Shown here piece by piece: positions 9,637 to 18,819 of a DNA stretch of 64,000 bases. The stretch's first letter is position 1. Every line of letters starts with the position of its first letter. This DNA comes from Photobacterium atrarenae (lineage in GTDB: Bacteria; Pseudomonadota; Gammaproteobacteria; Enterobacterales; Vibrionaceae): positions 1,116,902-1,180,901 of the forward strand of contig NZ_CP101508.1 in the NCBI RefSeq assembly GCF_024380015.1. The letters are read 5' to 3'. A model generated the notes under the pieces. The model was given only the letters and a program-made list of their open reading frames with translations. It did not search any database and was not told the DNA's origin. Position numbers and translations under genes: made by a program.

Positions 9637-9768
9637 ATAACTTTAGGCATCACAGAACACATCGTGGCTTCGGCCACCATGACTGAACGGAGTCGTTTTC
9701 ATGGCGGCACAGCATCAAGCTGGCACCGGACTGAAAATGGACCTGACTTAAATGAAAGGAGAGTTACT

Positions 9769-10434
9769 ATGGGTATTTTTTCTCGCTTTGCCGATATTGT
9801 AAACGCAAACGTCAACTCACTGCTGGATAAAGCCGAAGATCCGCAAAAAATGATCCGCCTGATCATCCAGGAGATGGAAGATACCCTGGTGGAAGTGCGC
9901 ACCTCGTCTGCTCGCGCTCTGGCCGATAAAAAAGAGCTTCAGCGCCGCATTGATACGCTGCAGTCTCAAAGTGATGACTGGCAACAGAAAGCGAGCCTTG
10001 CGCTGCAAAAAGGCCGTGAAGATCTGGCCCGTGCAGCCCTGATTGAAAAGCAAAAACTCAGTGATGCCATCCTTACCCTCAATGAAGAGTATAAGCTGGT
10101 AGATGAGACCATTGCCAAGCTCACCACCGAAGTTGCGGAGCTGGAACGCAAGCTGCAGGAAACCCGTGCTCGTCAGCAAGCGCTGGTGACCCGTCACCAG
10201 GCTGCCGGGAATCGGCGCGATATCCGCCGTCAGCTCGATACCGGGAAAGTGGATGAAGCGCTGTCGAAGTTTGAGCAATACGAGCGCCGGGTTGACGAGA
10301 TGGAAGCTGAAGCTGACAGCTACGGCATTGGACGCGGTAAAAACCTCGATCAGGAATTTGCCGATCTGCAGGCCCAGGATGAAATTGAACAGGAACTGGC
10401 GCGGATGAAAGAAAAGATGAAGGATAAAGAGTAA
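9769..10434 (+). CDS. pspA: Phage shock protein A
   Basis: A 221-residue IM30/Vipp1-family protein (222 in E. coli), predicted as an almost continuous coiled coil (about residues 25-220) with an amphipathic N-terminal helix beginning [16 protein letters not shown]. PspA represses PspF in unstressed cells and, when the inner membrane is damaged, assembles on it to limit proton leakage. The ATG at 9769 follows AAAGGAGAG; an in-frame extension to 9457 runs back through the sigma54 promoter and into pspF and is rejected. It heads the pspABC unit. Confidence 0.97.
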   Translation: MGIFSRFADIVNANVNSLLDKAEDPQKMIRLIIQEMEDTLVEVRTSSARALADKKELQRRIDTLQSQSDDWQQKASLALQKGREDLARAALIEKQKLSDAILTLNEEYKLVDETIAKLTTEVAELERKLQETRARQQALVTRHQAAGNRRDIRRQLDTGKVDEALSKFEQYERRVDEMEAEADSYGIGRGKNLDQEFADLQAQDEIEQELARMKEKMKDKE

Positions 10435-10482
10435 GCTGGTGATCATTCAGGGTTCTGCACGAAACGAGGATGGAGGTAATTT

Positions 10483-10707
10483 ATGGGTTGGATAGTTTGG
10501 CCACTGATGGTGTTTTTGATCTTTGTGGCGCCGTTGTGGCTGATTCTGCACTACCGCGGGAAGCGCCATGCCGGTCAGGGACTCTCGGGCGAGGCACAGG
10601 AAAAGCTGCAGTCACTCGTGGTTCGTGCAGAGCAGATGCAGGAGCGTATTCAGACACTGGAGAAGATTCTCGATGAGGAGGCGCCGCAATGGAGACAACG
10701 CCAATGA
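10483..10707 (+). CDS. pspB: Phage shock protein B
   Basis: A 74-residue protein with one N-terminal membrane helix (about residues 3-24) followed by a basic and then coiled-coil cytoplasmic tail, the PspB pattern. With PspC it senses envelope stress and releases PspF from PspA. A GGAGG ribosome site lies 6 nt before the ATG. Its 3' end overlaps pspC by 19 nt, indicating coupled translation. Confidence 0.94.
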   Translation: MGWIVWPLMVFLIFVAPLWLILHYRGKRHAGQGLSGEAQEKLQSLVVRAEQMQERIQTLEKILDEEAPQWRQRQ

Positions 10708-11090
10708 GCAAAACCTTGTACCGTGATCCGCAGAACGGCAAGATCACCGGGGTTTGTGCCGGGCTGGCCGAGTATTTCGGGATGGAGATCTGGCTGGTGC
10801 GGATCCTCGCGGTCTCTGCGTTTTTGCTGGGCATGGGCTTCTTCGCGGTGATCGCGTATCTGGCTGCCAGTTTGATCCTGGAAAAGATGCCCGAAGCGCG
10901 CCAGGAGCAGCGCTATATCTATCGCGAGCATACCGTGAAGCAAAAGGCCTGGCAGGCCGGGCAGTCGCCGGAGCAGGTGATGCAGAATGTCGAGGCCGAG
11001 CTGGATGATGTCGAACAGAAGCTGCGCCAGATGGAAGCTTATGTCACTTCATCCGCGTTCAAAGTTGCCCGTGAATTTAAACACCTCTGA
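10689..11090 (+). CDS. pspC: Phage shock protein C
   Basis: A 133-residue inner-membrane protein with the PspC domain (KITGVCAGLAEYFG at about 19-32), one strong hydrophobic segment (about 37-65) and a C-terminal helical tail. The start at 10689 is supported by a GAGGAGG ribosome site 7 nt upstream, inside the end of pspB; an ATG at 10704 is an alternative. PspC binds PspB and PspA to transmit membrane stress. The adjacent ycjX-ycjF pair follows pspABC in many Gammaproteobacteria. Confidence 0.94.
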   Translation: METTPMSKTLYRDPQNGKITGVCAGLAEYFGMEIWLVRILAVSAFLLGMGFFAVIAYLAASLILEKMPEARQEQRYIYREHTVKQKAWQAGQSPEQVMQNVEAELDDVEQKLRQMEAYVTSSAFKVAREFKHL

Positions 11091-11232
11091 GGGCTGCTGC
11101 TTCAGCGCCGTGCCGTCTGCACGGCGCAATGTTATTAAGCAGACCACCCGTCTGCTTTTTTCACCTCCGTCGATGTTCATGCGCGATTCATCCCGGAAGT
11201 GAGAGTATACAAATCATTTGCTGGGAACCTTT

Positions 11233-12630
11233 ATGCACCGAATTGGGAATGAGCTCAATAAATTAGTCAACCGCAGCCTGGATCGCCATGTCCGTCTGGC
11301 GGTGACCGGTCTGTCGCGGGCGGGGAAAACCGCGTTTATCACCTCATTGGTCAATCAGCTACTCCATGTCAGTACCAACCCGAGGCTCCCTCTGTTTTCA
11401 GCCGTTCGTGATGGTTATCTACTCGGGGCCAAGCGGGTGCCTCAAGTCGATATGCATGTCCCTAAATTTGGCTATGATGAAGGGATGCAGGCCTTGCTGT
11501 CTGCCCCGCCGGCCTGGCCGGAGCCGACCCGGGATGTCAGCCAGATCCGCCTCGCGCTGCGCTATAAACCGCAAAAGGGACCGATGAAGCTGCTGCAGGA
11601 TACCGCCACGCTCTACCTCGATATTGTCGATTATCCGGGCGAGTGGCTGCTGGATTTGCCGTTGCTGGAGCAGGACTTTCACGCCTGGTCACAGCAGCAG
11701 AGCAAGTTGCTCAAAGGGAAGCGGGGCGAGCTGGCGCAGCACTGGCAGGCAATGCTGGAAGACTTTGACCCCTTTGCTCCGGCGGATGAGGCCCTGATTG
11801 AGCGGATCTCGGCCGCTTTTACCGAATATCTGTATAAATGCAAGGCCGAAGGCGGCCTGCACTGGGTTCAGCCGGGCCGTTTTGTGCTGCCCGGCGAGCT
11901 GGCAGGCGCGCCGGTGTTGCAGTTCTTCCCGCTCACCCGGCTGGCACAATACACCGAGGCACAGTTGCAGCAGGCGAATGAGCACAGCAACTACGCGATG
12001 CTGAAAAGCCGCTATCAGTATTACCGCCAGCATATCGTGAAAGGGTTTTACCGGGAGCATTTTTCCAAGTTTGATCGCCAGATCATCCTGGTGGATTGCC
12101 TGCAACCGCTCAATGCCGGGCCGGCGTCGTTTAACGATATGCGCCAGGCGCTGGATCAGCTGATGCAGAGTTTTCGCTATGGCCGCAGCTCGCTGCTGCG
12201 GCGGTTGTTTTCACCGCGGATTGATAAGGTGCTGTTCGCGGCGGCCAAGGCTGATCACGTGACCCCGGAACAACACCCGAACCTGGTCAGTTTACTCCAG
12301 CAGATGATCAATGAAGCCTGGCAAACCGCTTCCTTTGAAGGGATCAAGATGGACTGTGTCAGCCTGGCCTCGATTCAGGCAACTGAGCCGGGGTTTGTCG
12401 CCCATCAGGGCCAGCAGATGCCGGCGCTGCGCGGGGACACGCTCGACGGGCAGTCACAGATGCTGTTTCCCGGCGAGGTTCCCAGACGGTTGCCGAACGA
12501 AACCTTCTGGCAGCAGCACGGCTTTGATTTCGTGAATTTCCGGCCGCTGGAAATTCAGAGCGATGAGCCGCTGCCCCATATCCGGATGGATAAAGCGCTG
12601 GAGTATTTATTGGGAGACAAACTGCAATGA
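11233..12630 (+). CDS. ycjX: YcjX-family P-loop NTPase
   Basis: A 465-residue protein matching E. coli YcjX end to end. The P-loop is GLSRAGKT near residue 30, and a DxxG-like element appears in DIVDYPGEWLL. This stress-associated family has a G-protein-like fold; in E. coli the gene belongs to the Psp-linked regulon, but its exact role is unknown. I use the ATG at 11233; an in-frame TTG at 11218 is possible but is not supported by family length. The stop overlaps the ycjF start by 4 nt. Confidence 0.93.
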   Translation: MHRIGNELNKLVNRSLDRHVRLAVTGLSRAGKTAFITSLVNQLLHVSTNPRLPLFSAVRDGYLLGAKRVPQVDMHVPKFGYDEGMQALLSAPPAWPEPTRDVSQIRLALRYKPQKGPMKLLQDTATLYLDIVDYPGEWLLDLPLLEQDFHAWSQQQSKLLKGKRGELAQHWQAMLEDFDPFAPADEALIERISAAFTEYLYKCKAEGGLHWVQPGRFVLPGELAGAPVLQFFPLTRLAQYTEAQLQQANEHSNYAMLKSRYQYYRQHIVKGFYREHFSKFDRQIILVDCLQPLNAGPASFNDMRQALDQLMQSFRYGRSSLLRRLFSPRIDKVLFAAAKADHVTPEQHPNLVSLLQQMINEAWQTASFEGIKMDCVSLASIQATEPGFVAHQGQQMPALRGDTLDGQSQMLFPGEVPRRLPNETFWQQHGFDFVNFRPLEIQSDEPLPHIRMDKALEYLLGDKLQ

Positions 12631-13646
12631 GTCATGCATACAAGGGCAAAATTGTCTTTGAGGAGCCGCAAACCCAACCCAAGTCGGACCAGGAAGAGCT
12701 GACTGCGCAGCAGCAGTTTGACCAGGGCGAAGACTTTCTGCCGGAGACCACGACAGATCAGCCTGATGTCGAAGCACAACTGACCCGGACGCTGGCCCCG
12801 AAGCGCCGGGGACGTTGGCTGAAAGGGCTACTGGTGGCCACGGCGGCGATGACCGGCTGGCAAACCGTGGATTATGTCGTCACTGCTTATCAGGGCGGTG
12901 ACTGGCTGGCACTGGGTTGGAGCGCGATTGTGGCGGCCCTGGCGACGGCCGGGATCACCACTTTGGCGCGCGAACTGCTCAAATTACGCCGCCTGAAGCA
13001 GCGCCAGAGTGAGCAGGAACAGGCACAAGCACTGCTGGAAGCCGACAGCATGGGTCAGGGACGGGCGTTTTGTCTCAAGCTGGCCAAACAAAGCAATATT
13101 CGCGACGATCACTTGGGGTATGAGCGCTGGCTGAACTCGCTGGCGGCAACCCATAACGATCGGGAAGTACTGGCACTCTATGATCAGATGGTGCTGCGCC
13201 AGCAAGATCAACAAGCCCGCCAGCTGGTGGCCAAATACTCGGGTGAGGCGGCCGTGATGGTTGCGGTCAGCCCGTTGGCGCTGGCAGACATGCTGCTGGT
13301 GGCGTGGCGTAATTTCCGGCTGATTGATCATATCGCCCGTGTCTATGGGGTTGAGCTCGGTTACTGGTCACGGATCCGGCTGGTGAAACTGGTGCTTGCC
13401 AACATGGCGGCAGCCGGGGCCAGTGAAATGCTGATGGATACCAGCATGGATGTGCTGTCGGTCGACTTGGCCGGGCGGATGTCGACCCGGGTGGCCCAAG
13501 GCGTCGGAGTGGGGTTACTGACCGGCCGGTTAGGGCTCAAAGCCATGGCCCTGATGCGGCCGCTGCCATGGCAGCCAGGGCAACAACCCAAGCTGGGAGA
13601 GATCCGCAAGGACTTACTCACCCGGCTGACCCGAAAAAAGGCCTAG
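12627..13646 (+). CDS. ycjF: YcjF-family inner-membrane protein (DUF697)
   Basis: A 339-residue protein whose variable acidic N-terminus (1-50) precedes two hydrophobic segments (about 70-120) and a C-terminal DUF697 region rich in Ala/Leu/Met. It starts within the last codons of ycjX (ATGA overlap), the conserved ycjXF arrangement. Its role is unknown; co-occurrence with psp genes suggests a part in membrane-stress physiology. Confidence 0.92.
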   Translation: MSHAYKGKIVFEEPQTQPKSDQEELTAQQQFDQGEDFLPETTTDQPDVEAQLTRTLAPKRRGRWLKGLLVATAAMTGWQTVDYVVTAYQGGDWLALGWSAIVAALATAGITTLARELLKLRRLKQRQSEQEQAQALLEADSMGQGRAFCLKLAKQSNIRDDHLGYERWLNSLAATHNDREVLALYDQMVLRQQDQQARQLVAKYSGEAAVMVAVSPLALADMLLVAWRNFRLIDHIARVYGVELGYWSRIRLVKLVLANMAAAGASEMLMDTSMDVLSVDLAGRMSTRVAQGVGVGLLTGRLGLKAMALMRPLPWQPGQQPKLGEIRKDLLTRLTRKKA

Positions 13647-13659
13647 CCCCATATCGCAA

Positions 13660-13688
13660 CTGCCCGAGGCACCTTGGGTTTCGGGCAG
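13660..13688. repeat. Inverted repeat after ycjF
   Basis: Arms CTGCCCGA and TCGGGCAG separated by 13 nt, 14 nt after the ycjF stop. No T-run follows on the plus strand, so it may be a weak terminator or a 3'-end stabilising hairpin. Confidence 0.5.
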
Positions 13689-13790
13689 ACTGGCGATTTC
13701 CTCGCCACTTCGCTGTGGATGACCTGCGTGACCTCTCATCCCGCGATGCTCGCAACTTGACTCCCCGAAAGTGAAGGCGCACACTTCTTG

Positions 13791-13814
13791 AGGTGTCAAC
13801 AATTCCTGACACCT
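13791..13814. promoter_or_regulatory. Perfect inverted repeat upstream of tyrR
   Basis: Arms AGGTGTCA and TGACACCT separated by 8 nt, about 120 nt before tyrR. It does not match the TyrR box (TGTAAA-N6-TTTACA) and lacks a U-tract, so a protein operator is more likely than a terminator. The binding factor is unknown. Confidence 0.4.
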
Positions 13815-13934
13815 AAAGCAAATTGAAATATTCGGCTCGAATCGAGCGCTCCAGTCGGTGCGGCCCGGTGAGGCCGAGACTGCTTCGTGCGTCACGGCGG
13901 GATATTTATTGAGGACATTGAAAAGGCGTGTGAT

Positions 13935-15470
13935 ATGAGGTTACAAGTCAATTGTGAAGACCGGCTTGGGATAGCCCGGGAGTTGCTGGATATTCTGACC
14001 AGCCAGCAAATTGACCTGCGGGGGATTGAAATTGACCGGGTCGGCATTATCTACCTGAACTGCCCGGAAATTGAATTTGAGCAATTTAGCCACCTGATGT
14101 CGCAAATCCGTCAGCTGGATGGTGTCACTGATGTCCGGAAAATTCAGTTTATGCCCAGCGAGCGGGAGCATAAAGAGCTGAAGGCGCTGCTGGAAGCCCT
14201 GCCGGATCCGTTTTTCTCGATTAATTTGCAGGGCAAGATCGATCTGGCCAATGATGCCGCGGAAATGCTGTTGAGCAAGCAGCGTGGGGACATCGTTGGC
14301 GAAAACGTTCAGACCTTGCTGGGCTTTAACTTTCACCGTTGGCTTGAAAAAGAGCAAGCGGCGAAACGAAGCGAAATGGTGGTGATTGCCGGCCTGGATT
14401 ACATGATGGAAATCATGCCGGTGTATGTTACCGACGAAAGTGAGCAGTCGGTGCTGGCCAGTGCCATGATTTTGCTGAAATCGCTGTCGGAAGCCAAAAT
14501 GCCGGTTGCGATGCGCCAAATCAGCGGCGATAACGGATTCGAACACTTTGTGGGTCAGTCGTCGCGCTTCAAGCACTTGTTGGCGCAGGCGAAGAAACTG
14601 GCGCTGCTGGATGCGCCGTTGCTGATCCAGGGCGAAACCGGAACCGGGAAAGAAATGCTGGCCCGTGCCTGCCATCAGCGCTCAATGCGACGCGAAAAAC
14701 CGTTCTTGCTGGTCAACTGTGTTTCGATGCCGGATAACGCGGCGGAAACCGAGTTGTTCGGGATGGCGTCCTCGGCAACTGAGCCGGGTAAGAAAGGGAT
14801 ATTTGAGCAGGCCGATGGCGGCACCGTCTTTTTGTACGAAGTCGGTGAAATGTCAGCCCACTTGCAGATTAAACTGCTGCGCTTCCTACAGGACGGCACG
14901 TTCCGCCGGGTGGGGGAAGAGCGCGAAATGAAAGTCGATGTCCGGGTGATTTGCTCGACGCAGAAAAAGTTGCCGGATCTGGTGGCAGCGGGCGCGTTCC
15001 GGGAAGATCTGTACTACCGTCTCAATGTGCTGGCGCTGGTGGTGCCGCCGTTGCGCGAGCGTCCGGCGGATATCGTCCCGCTGGCAGATCTGTTCCTGAG
15101 TCAGTTTGCCCAGGAAATGCAGCAGGCCAAGCCGCAGATCACCGATGATTTGGCCAGTTATCTCAGTCAGTATGCCTGGCCGGGGAACATTCGCCAGCTG
15201 CGCAATATTCTGTTCCGGGCAATGACCCAGATTGAGGGCTCGATGCTGAAGGTTGAAGATGTCCAGTTACCGGAGAATGAGTCGATGACCCTGATCAACG
15301 AGGAAAACCTTGATGGCTCGCTGGACGAGATCATGAAACGTTATGAGTCCGGGATCCTGACCAACCTCTATCGCAGCTATCCGTCGACCCGAAAACTGGC
15401 CAAGCGGCTGGGGGTTTCCCATACGGCGGTCGCCAACAAACTGCGTGAATACGGGATCGGGAAGCAATAG
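13935..15470 (+). CDS. tyrR: Aromatic amino acid regulator TyrR
   Basis: A 511-residue regulator with an N-terminal ACT domain (MRLQVNCEDRLGIARELL), a PAS-like domain (about 78-190), an AAA+ domain (about 205-430, Walker A GETGTGKE) and a C-terminal Fis-type helix-turn-helix (KLAKRLGVSHTAVANKLREY). It controls aromatic amino acid synthesis and transport. Like E. coli TyrR it lacks the GAFTGA loop, so it acts with sigma70. Walker B reads GGTVFLYEVGEM: Tyr301 replaces the usual Asp, which may affect ATP hydrolysis. The ATG at 13935 gives the family N-terminus; the 16-residue extension upstream is not conserved. Confidence 0.95.
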   Translation: MRLQVNCEDRLGIARELLDILTSQQIDLRGIEIDRVGIIYLNCPEIEFEQFSHLMSQIRQLDGVTDVRKIQFMPSEREHKELKALLEALPDPFFSINLQGKIDLANDAAEMLLSKQRGDIVGENVQTLLGFNFHRWLEKEQAAKRSEMVVIAGLDYMMEIMPVYVTDESEQSVLASAMILLKSLSEAKMPVAMRQISGDNGFEHFVGQSSRFKHLLAQAKKLALLDAPLLIQGETGTGKEMLARACHQRSMRREKPFLLVNCVSMPDNAAETELFGMASSATEPGKKGIFEQADGGTVFLYEVGEMSAHLQIKLLRFLQDGTFRRVGEEREMKVDVRVICSTQKKLPDLVAAGAFREDLYYRLNVLALVVPPLRERPADIVPLADLFLSQFAQEMQQAKPQITDDLASYLSQYAWPGNIRQLRNILFRAMTQIEGSMLKVEDVQLPENESMTLINEENLDGSLDEIMKRYESGILTNLYRSYPSTRKLAKRLGVSHTAVANKLREYGIGKQ

Positions 15471-15516
15471 TGCTATCACGGCTCAGGCAATGAGCTCCGG
15501 CGGTGGATCTGAAATC

Positions 15517-15550
15517 AAAAAGAAGACGTCTGGTTACGTCTTCTTTTTTT
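15517..15550 (+). terminator. Intrinsic terminator after tyrR
   Basis: Stem AGAAGACGT/ACGTCTTCT with a 6-nt loop and a run of T residues. Confidence 0.93.
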
Positions 15551-15565
15551 CGCCCTCAGACTGAT

Positions 15566-15705
15566 ACCGGTCAAAGTAAATCAGTGATCAGAAATAACGC
15601 CGGGAAAATGTTTGAGAACAAGGCGGAATTTTTAGATAAGTAGTTATTCTACAATCAAAAATTCTAACGCAGTTATCGAGCATTTTAACAAGCTAGGATG
15701 ACCAG
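15566..15705. other. Possible dispersed Vibrionaceae repeat in the tyrR-ogt gap
   Basis: This AT-rich stretch between the tyrR terminator and ogt begins GATACCGGTCAAAG and contains AAATCAGTGATCAG. The segment AAATCAGTGATCAGA also occurs, inverted, at about 30401-30420. No ORF is credible here. It may be a decayed non-coding repeat. Confidence 0.35.
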
Positions 15706-16218
15706 CTATTTACTGCGATTGGTATGAGTACCGGGAGTCGGTTGGAGCAGGGTGAGCTGGCCGGCTTCCAGTGCCAGCAGCTGCAGTGTCACATCCTGTC
15801 CGTAGCGGCAGGTGGCAGGTTGCCCCTGTTCATTGAGCACCCGGTGGCAGGGAATAATAATGGGAATAGGATTGACGTTTTTCGCCATGCCAATAGCCTG
15901 AGCGGCGGCTGGTTGCGCCATTGCGCCGGCAAGCATCTGATAAGAGCAGCAACTGCCGAAAGGGACTTCCGTGATAGCCTGCCAGACTTGTTGTTGGAAC
16001 AGGGTGCCTTGTGGTGCCAGGGGCAGGGTGAATGTCTGGCGCTCACCCAGGAGATATTCTTTGAGTTGGGTGCGGTAGGGGTGCATAAAATCCGGGTGAC
16101 GTTCCCAGCTGGAATCCGGGCAAAAGCCGCCGCTACCAATGGTCAGTTGCCTGAGTCCGTGGTGATCGGCCAGTAAGTAGATTTTGCCCAGGACCGAATA
16201 GAGGTAGTCATAATACAT
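15706..16218 (-). CDS. ogt: Methylated-DNA--protein-cysteine methyltransferase
   Basis: A 170-residue AGT-family protein that removes O6-alkyl groups from guanine by transferring them to its own cysteine. The active-site motif IPCHRV is present (Cys124), as is the helix-turn-helix region with FGSCCSYQMLAGAM. The region after the active site (PATCRYGQDVTLQLLALE) is divergent from the usual LTGYxxG pattern, but the closing LLALE is recognisable. The length fits Ogt. It is monocistronic and convergent with tyrR. Confidence 0.88.
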   Translation of the reverse strand: MYYDYLYSVLGKIYLLADHHGLRQLTIGSGGFCPDSSWERHPDFMHPYRTQLKEYLLGERQTFTLPLAPQGTLFQQQVWQAITEVPFGSCCSYQMLAGAMAQPAAAQAIGMAKNVNPIPIIIPCHRVLNEQGQPATCRYGQDVTLQLLALEAGQLTLLQPTPGTHTNRSK

Positions 16219-16457
16219 AAAATGTCACTGCTAGTTGAAAAGAGCCTCTGGTGCGATCTCCTTGCCCTCGCCGGGAGGTGGTGCAGACCTTTGAAAGGTG
16301 AATCGCACTCTGTTGAAATCATAGTTCAGAACCGGGATCTGTCCGGTCATTTTTCATAAAATGTTTTACCCGACATTGATTTATCCGCCAGCCATCTCGC
16401 GGCCACAATAAACTATGGTAAGGTGAGAGGCTCAGGTTTGAAAGAGGTGAACCGCCG

Positions 16458-17042
16458 TTGTTTCAATCTATCATTCATCGTTCCCCGTCACTACAGGTTG
16501 ATGACTTGAACGTCCGCCTGGTCAGCCCCAAAGATGCTGAACCTATCGCAGACTATTATCAGCGAAACCGGGCTTTTCTTCAGCCCTGGGAGCCGCTGCG
16601 GGAAGAAGGATTCTATACGGTTGCCGGATGGGAGAAGCGCCTCAGCCAACTCGCTGAGCTGCATAAACATAAGCTGGCTTATTATTTTGTGATCACCCGC
16701 GAAGATTCGGCGCAGATTTGCGGGGTCATCAATTACAGCAACCTGGTCCGGCATCCGTTTTATGCCTGTCATGTCGGCTATTCACTTGATGAAGCCTGTC
16801 AGGGGCAGGGTATCATGCGTAAGGCTCTGTCAGCGACGGTGGCGTGGATGTTTGACGAGCAGTCTTTTCATCGGGTGATGGCTGCTTATATGCCGAGGAA
16901 CCAAAAAAGTGCAGCGGTGCTGAGTGCTGCCGGATTTGGGATTGAAGGGGAAGCGAAGGACTACCTGCTGATCAACGGCCGCTGGGAAGATCATATCTTG
17001 ACGGCCAAGATCAATTCGGGTTGGGTTCAACCCAAAGTCTAA
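16458..17042 (+). CDS. rimJ: RimJ-like ribosomal-protein/GNAT N-acetyltransferase
   Basis: A 194-residue GNAT acetyltransferase similar to RimJ, which acetylates the N-terminal alanine of ribosomal protein S5. Family features include YYQRNRAFLQPWEP near the N-terminus, the acetyl-CoA loop CQGQGIMRKAL, and the closing AAGFGIEGEAKDYLLING. The start is inferred to be TTG, because GAGGTG lies 8 nt upstream and no in-frame ATG precedes the conserved region. A second, RimL-like GNAT gene lies at 60.6 kb. Substrate assignment is by similarity only. Confidence 0.85.
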   Translation: MFQSIIHRSPSLQVDDLNVRLVSPKDAEPIADYYQRNRAFLQPWEPLREEGFYTVAGWEKRLSQLAELHKHKLAYYFVITREDSAQICGVINYSNLVRHPFYACHVGYSLDEACQGQGIMRKALSATVAWMFDEQSFHRVMAAYMPRNQKSAAVLSAAGFGIEGEAKDYLLINGRWEDHILTAKINSGWVQPKV

Positions 17043-17075
17043 CACCTAACATCTAACATCAAAGGCAAGGACAAG

Positions 17076-17095
17076 GGCGAGGGGGGTCCCCCCGC
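17076..17095 (-). terminator. Possible terminator or hairpin after pykA
   Basis: GC-rich hairpin (GGCG-A-GGGGGG paired with CCCCCC-GCC) immediately downstream of the pykA stop. The loop is very short and there is no U-tract, so its function is doubtful. Confidence 0.3.
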
Positions 17096-17108
17096 CAGGT
17101 GAGAGTGT

Positions 17109-18554
17109 TTATGCGACAGTCAGGATCCGCATATTGTTGGTCGAGCCGACAATATCCATTTCATCACCCTGGGTGATAATGACCAGATCACCCTGACTCA
17201 GCAATCCCAGTTCTTTCAGATCGGCCAGGGCATGTTTTGCCGCGGCGAGTCCGGCATCGCTGTCGCGATCAAAGAATACCGGCGTCACGCCGCGATACAG
17301 CGCTGCCCGGTTTAGCGTCCGTTCATTTCGGGACAGGGCAAAAATCGGTAGGCCCGAGGAGATCCGGGACATCATCAGCGGCGTTCGGCCGGATTCGGTC
17401 ATGGTCACAATCGCTTTGACGCCTTCCATGTGGTTGGCCGCGTACATGGTCGACATAGCGATGGTTTCTTCGGTGTTTTCAAAAGTCCGGCTCATCCGGT
17501 GGTTGGAGACATTGATACTCGGCTCCTTCTCGGCACCGACACAAACACTGGCCATGGCTTTGACGGTCTCTTCCGGGTACTGACCGGCAGCGGTTTCGGC
17601 AGAGAGCATCACCGCATCGGTACCATCAAGCACGGCGTTGGCAACATCCATCACCTCGGCGCGGGTTGGCATCGGGCTGGTGATCATTGACTCCATCATC
17701 TGGGTGGCGGTGATCACGGTCCGGTTCAGGCTACGGGCGCGGCGGATCAGTTTTTTCTGCACTCCGACCAGCTCCGGATCGCCAATTTCAACCCCGAGAT
17801 CGCCCCGGGCAACCATCACTGCGTCGGAAGCCATGATGATTTCGTCCATGGATTCGGCATCAGCAACCGCCTCGGCCCGTTCGACTTTGGCCACCAGGCG
17901 TGCATCCAGGCCAGCGTCAGTCGCCAGGCGGCGGGCATAGTTCATATCTTCGCCGTTGCGGGGGAAGGAAACAGCGAGGTAATCCACCTGCATAGCAGCC
18001 GCGGTCAGGATGTCCGCTTTGTCTTTGTCAGTCAGCGCTGCTGCCGACAGGCCGCCACCTTTCTTGTTGATCCCTTTATTGTTTGATAGCGGGCCGCCCA
18101 CGGTTACCTCGGTGTGTACCTTGTGGCCTTCGACATCGACAACTTTTAACTGGACCCGGCCATCATCAAGCAGCAGGATATCGCCGGCCATGACATCTTC
18201 CGGCAGGGCTTTGTAATCCAGGCCGACCGCTTTCTCGTCGCCTTCCCCTTTGGGCAGGGTACTGTCGAGGGTGAACTTATCACCGATATTGAGGTGAATT
18301 TTGCCATCTTTGAAGGTAGAAACGCGGATTTTCGGGCCTTGCAGATCGCCGAGAATAGCCACATGCCGGCCCAGTTTTGCCGCGATTTCACGCACCGTCT
18401 TGGTCCGCTGGAGGTGATCCTCCGGACTCCCGTGAGAAAAGTTCATCCGGACTACATTGGCGCCGGCTGCAATAATTTTTTCCAGGTTGTTGTCGCGATC
18501 CGTCGCTGGACCAAGGGTGGTCACGATTTTTGTACGTCGTAGCCTGTTAGACAT
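17109..18554 (-). CDS. pykA: Pyruvate kinase II
   Basis: A 481-residue glycolytic enzyme converting PEP and ADP to pyruvate and ATP. It matches E. coli PykA (480 residues) rather than PykF: start [19 protein letters not shown], substrate segment [14 protein letters not shown], catalytic lysine in [11 protein letters not shown] and [11 protein letters not shown]. The ATG at 18554 gives this conserved start; the longer frame to 18584 is not conserved. It lies next to the gene for its likely regulator HexR, and a candidate HexR box sits in the promoter region (18621-18635). Confidence 0.97.
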   Translation of the reverse strand: MSNRLRRTKIVTTLGPATDRDNNLEKIIAAGANVVRMNFSHGSPEDHLQRTKTVREIAAKLGRHVAILGDLQGPKIRVSTFKDGKIHLNIGDKFTLDSTLPKGEGDEKAVGLDYKALPEDVMAGDILLLDDGRVQLKVVDVEGHKVHTEVTVGGPLSNNKGINKKGGGLSAAALTDKDKADILTAAAMQVDYLAVSFPRNGEDMNYARRLATDAGLDARLVAKVERAEAVADAESMDEIIMASDAVMVARGDLGVEIGDPELVGVQKKLIRRARSLNRTVITATQMMESMITSPMPTRAEVMDVANAVLDGTDAVMLSAETAAGQYPEETVKAMASVCVGAEKEPSINVSNHRMSRTFENTEETIAMSTMYAANHMEGVKAIVTMTESGRTPLMMSRISSGLPIFALSRNERTLNRAALYRGVTPVFFDRDSDAGLAAAKHALADLKELGLLSQGDLVIITQGDEMDIVGSTNNMRILTVA

Positions 18555-18620
18555 GAGAAACTCCATTTTAGTGGGGGACATCAATGCACCGGGGATTCCC
18601 GCCGGTACATTACATCTTAC

Positions 18621-18635
18621 TGAAATTTTACTACA
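18621..18635. promoter_or_regulatory. Candidate HexR box upstream of pykA
   Basis: TGAAATTTTACTACA (reverse TGTAGTAAAATTTCA) matches 12 of 15 positions of the HexR palindrome TGTAATTAAATTACA. It lies 67 nt upstream of the pykA start. HexR is known to control pykA in Shewanella and relatives. AT-rich chance matches are possible. Confidence 0.5.
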
Positions 18636-18761
18636 AAAATTCGGGTCCTTTCCGATGTCAGCGCAATAAAGTGAAAGAAAGTATCACTTTGATTTTTAAT
18701 AAGATAAAACGCTGGTGGTTCAGAGCAGGGCAGGGGGACCAATCACCAGGATACGGCTAAT

Positions 18762-18791
18762 AAAAAAGCATGGGAAAGACCATGCTTTTTT
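18762..18791. terminator. Bidirectional terminator after hexR
   Basis: AAAAAAGCATGG and CCATGCTTTTTT arms around a 6-nt loop, 28 nt after the hexR stop. It separates hexR from the pykA promoter region. Confidence 0.92.
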
Positions 18792-18819
18792 CAGTTGTTA
18801 TCTTCGGGATGCGCTCGGG

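Noticed and set aside
17076..17095. The G6/C6 hairpin after pykA as a special regulatory element
   Set aside because: It is a simple GC-rich inverted repeat with almost no loop; nothing beyond 3'-end structure can be supported.
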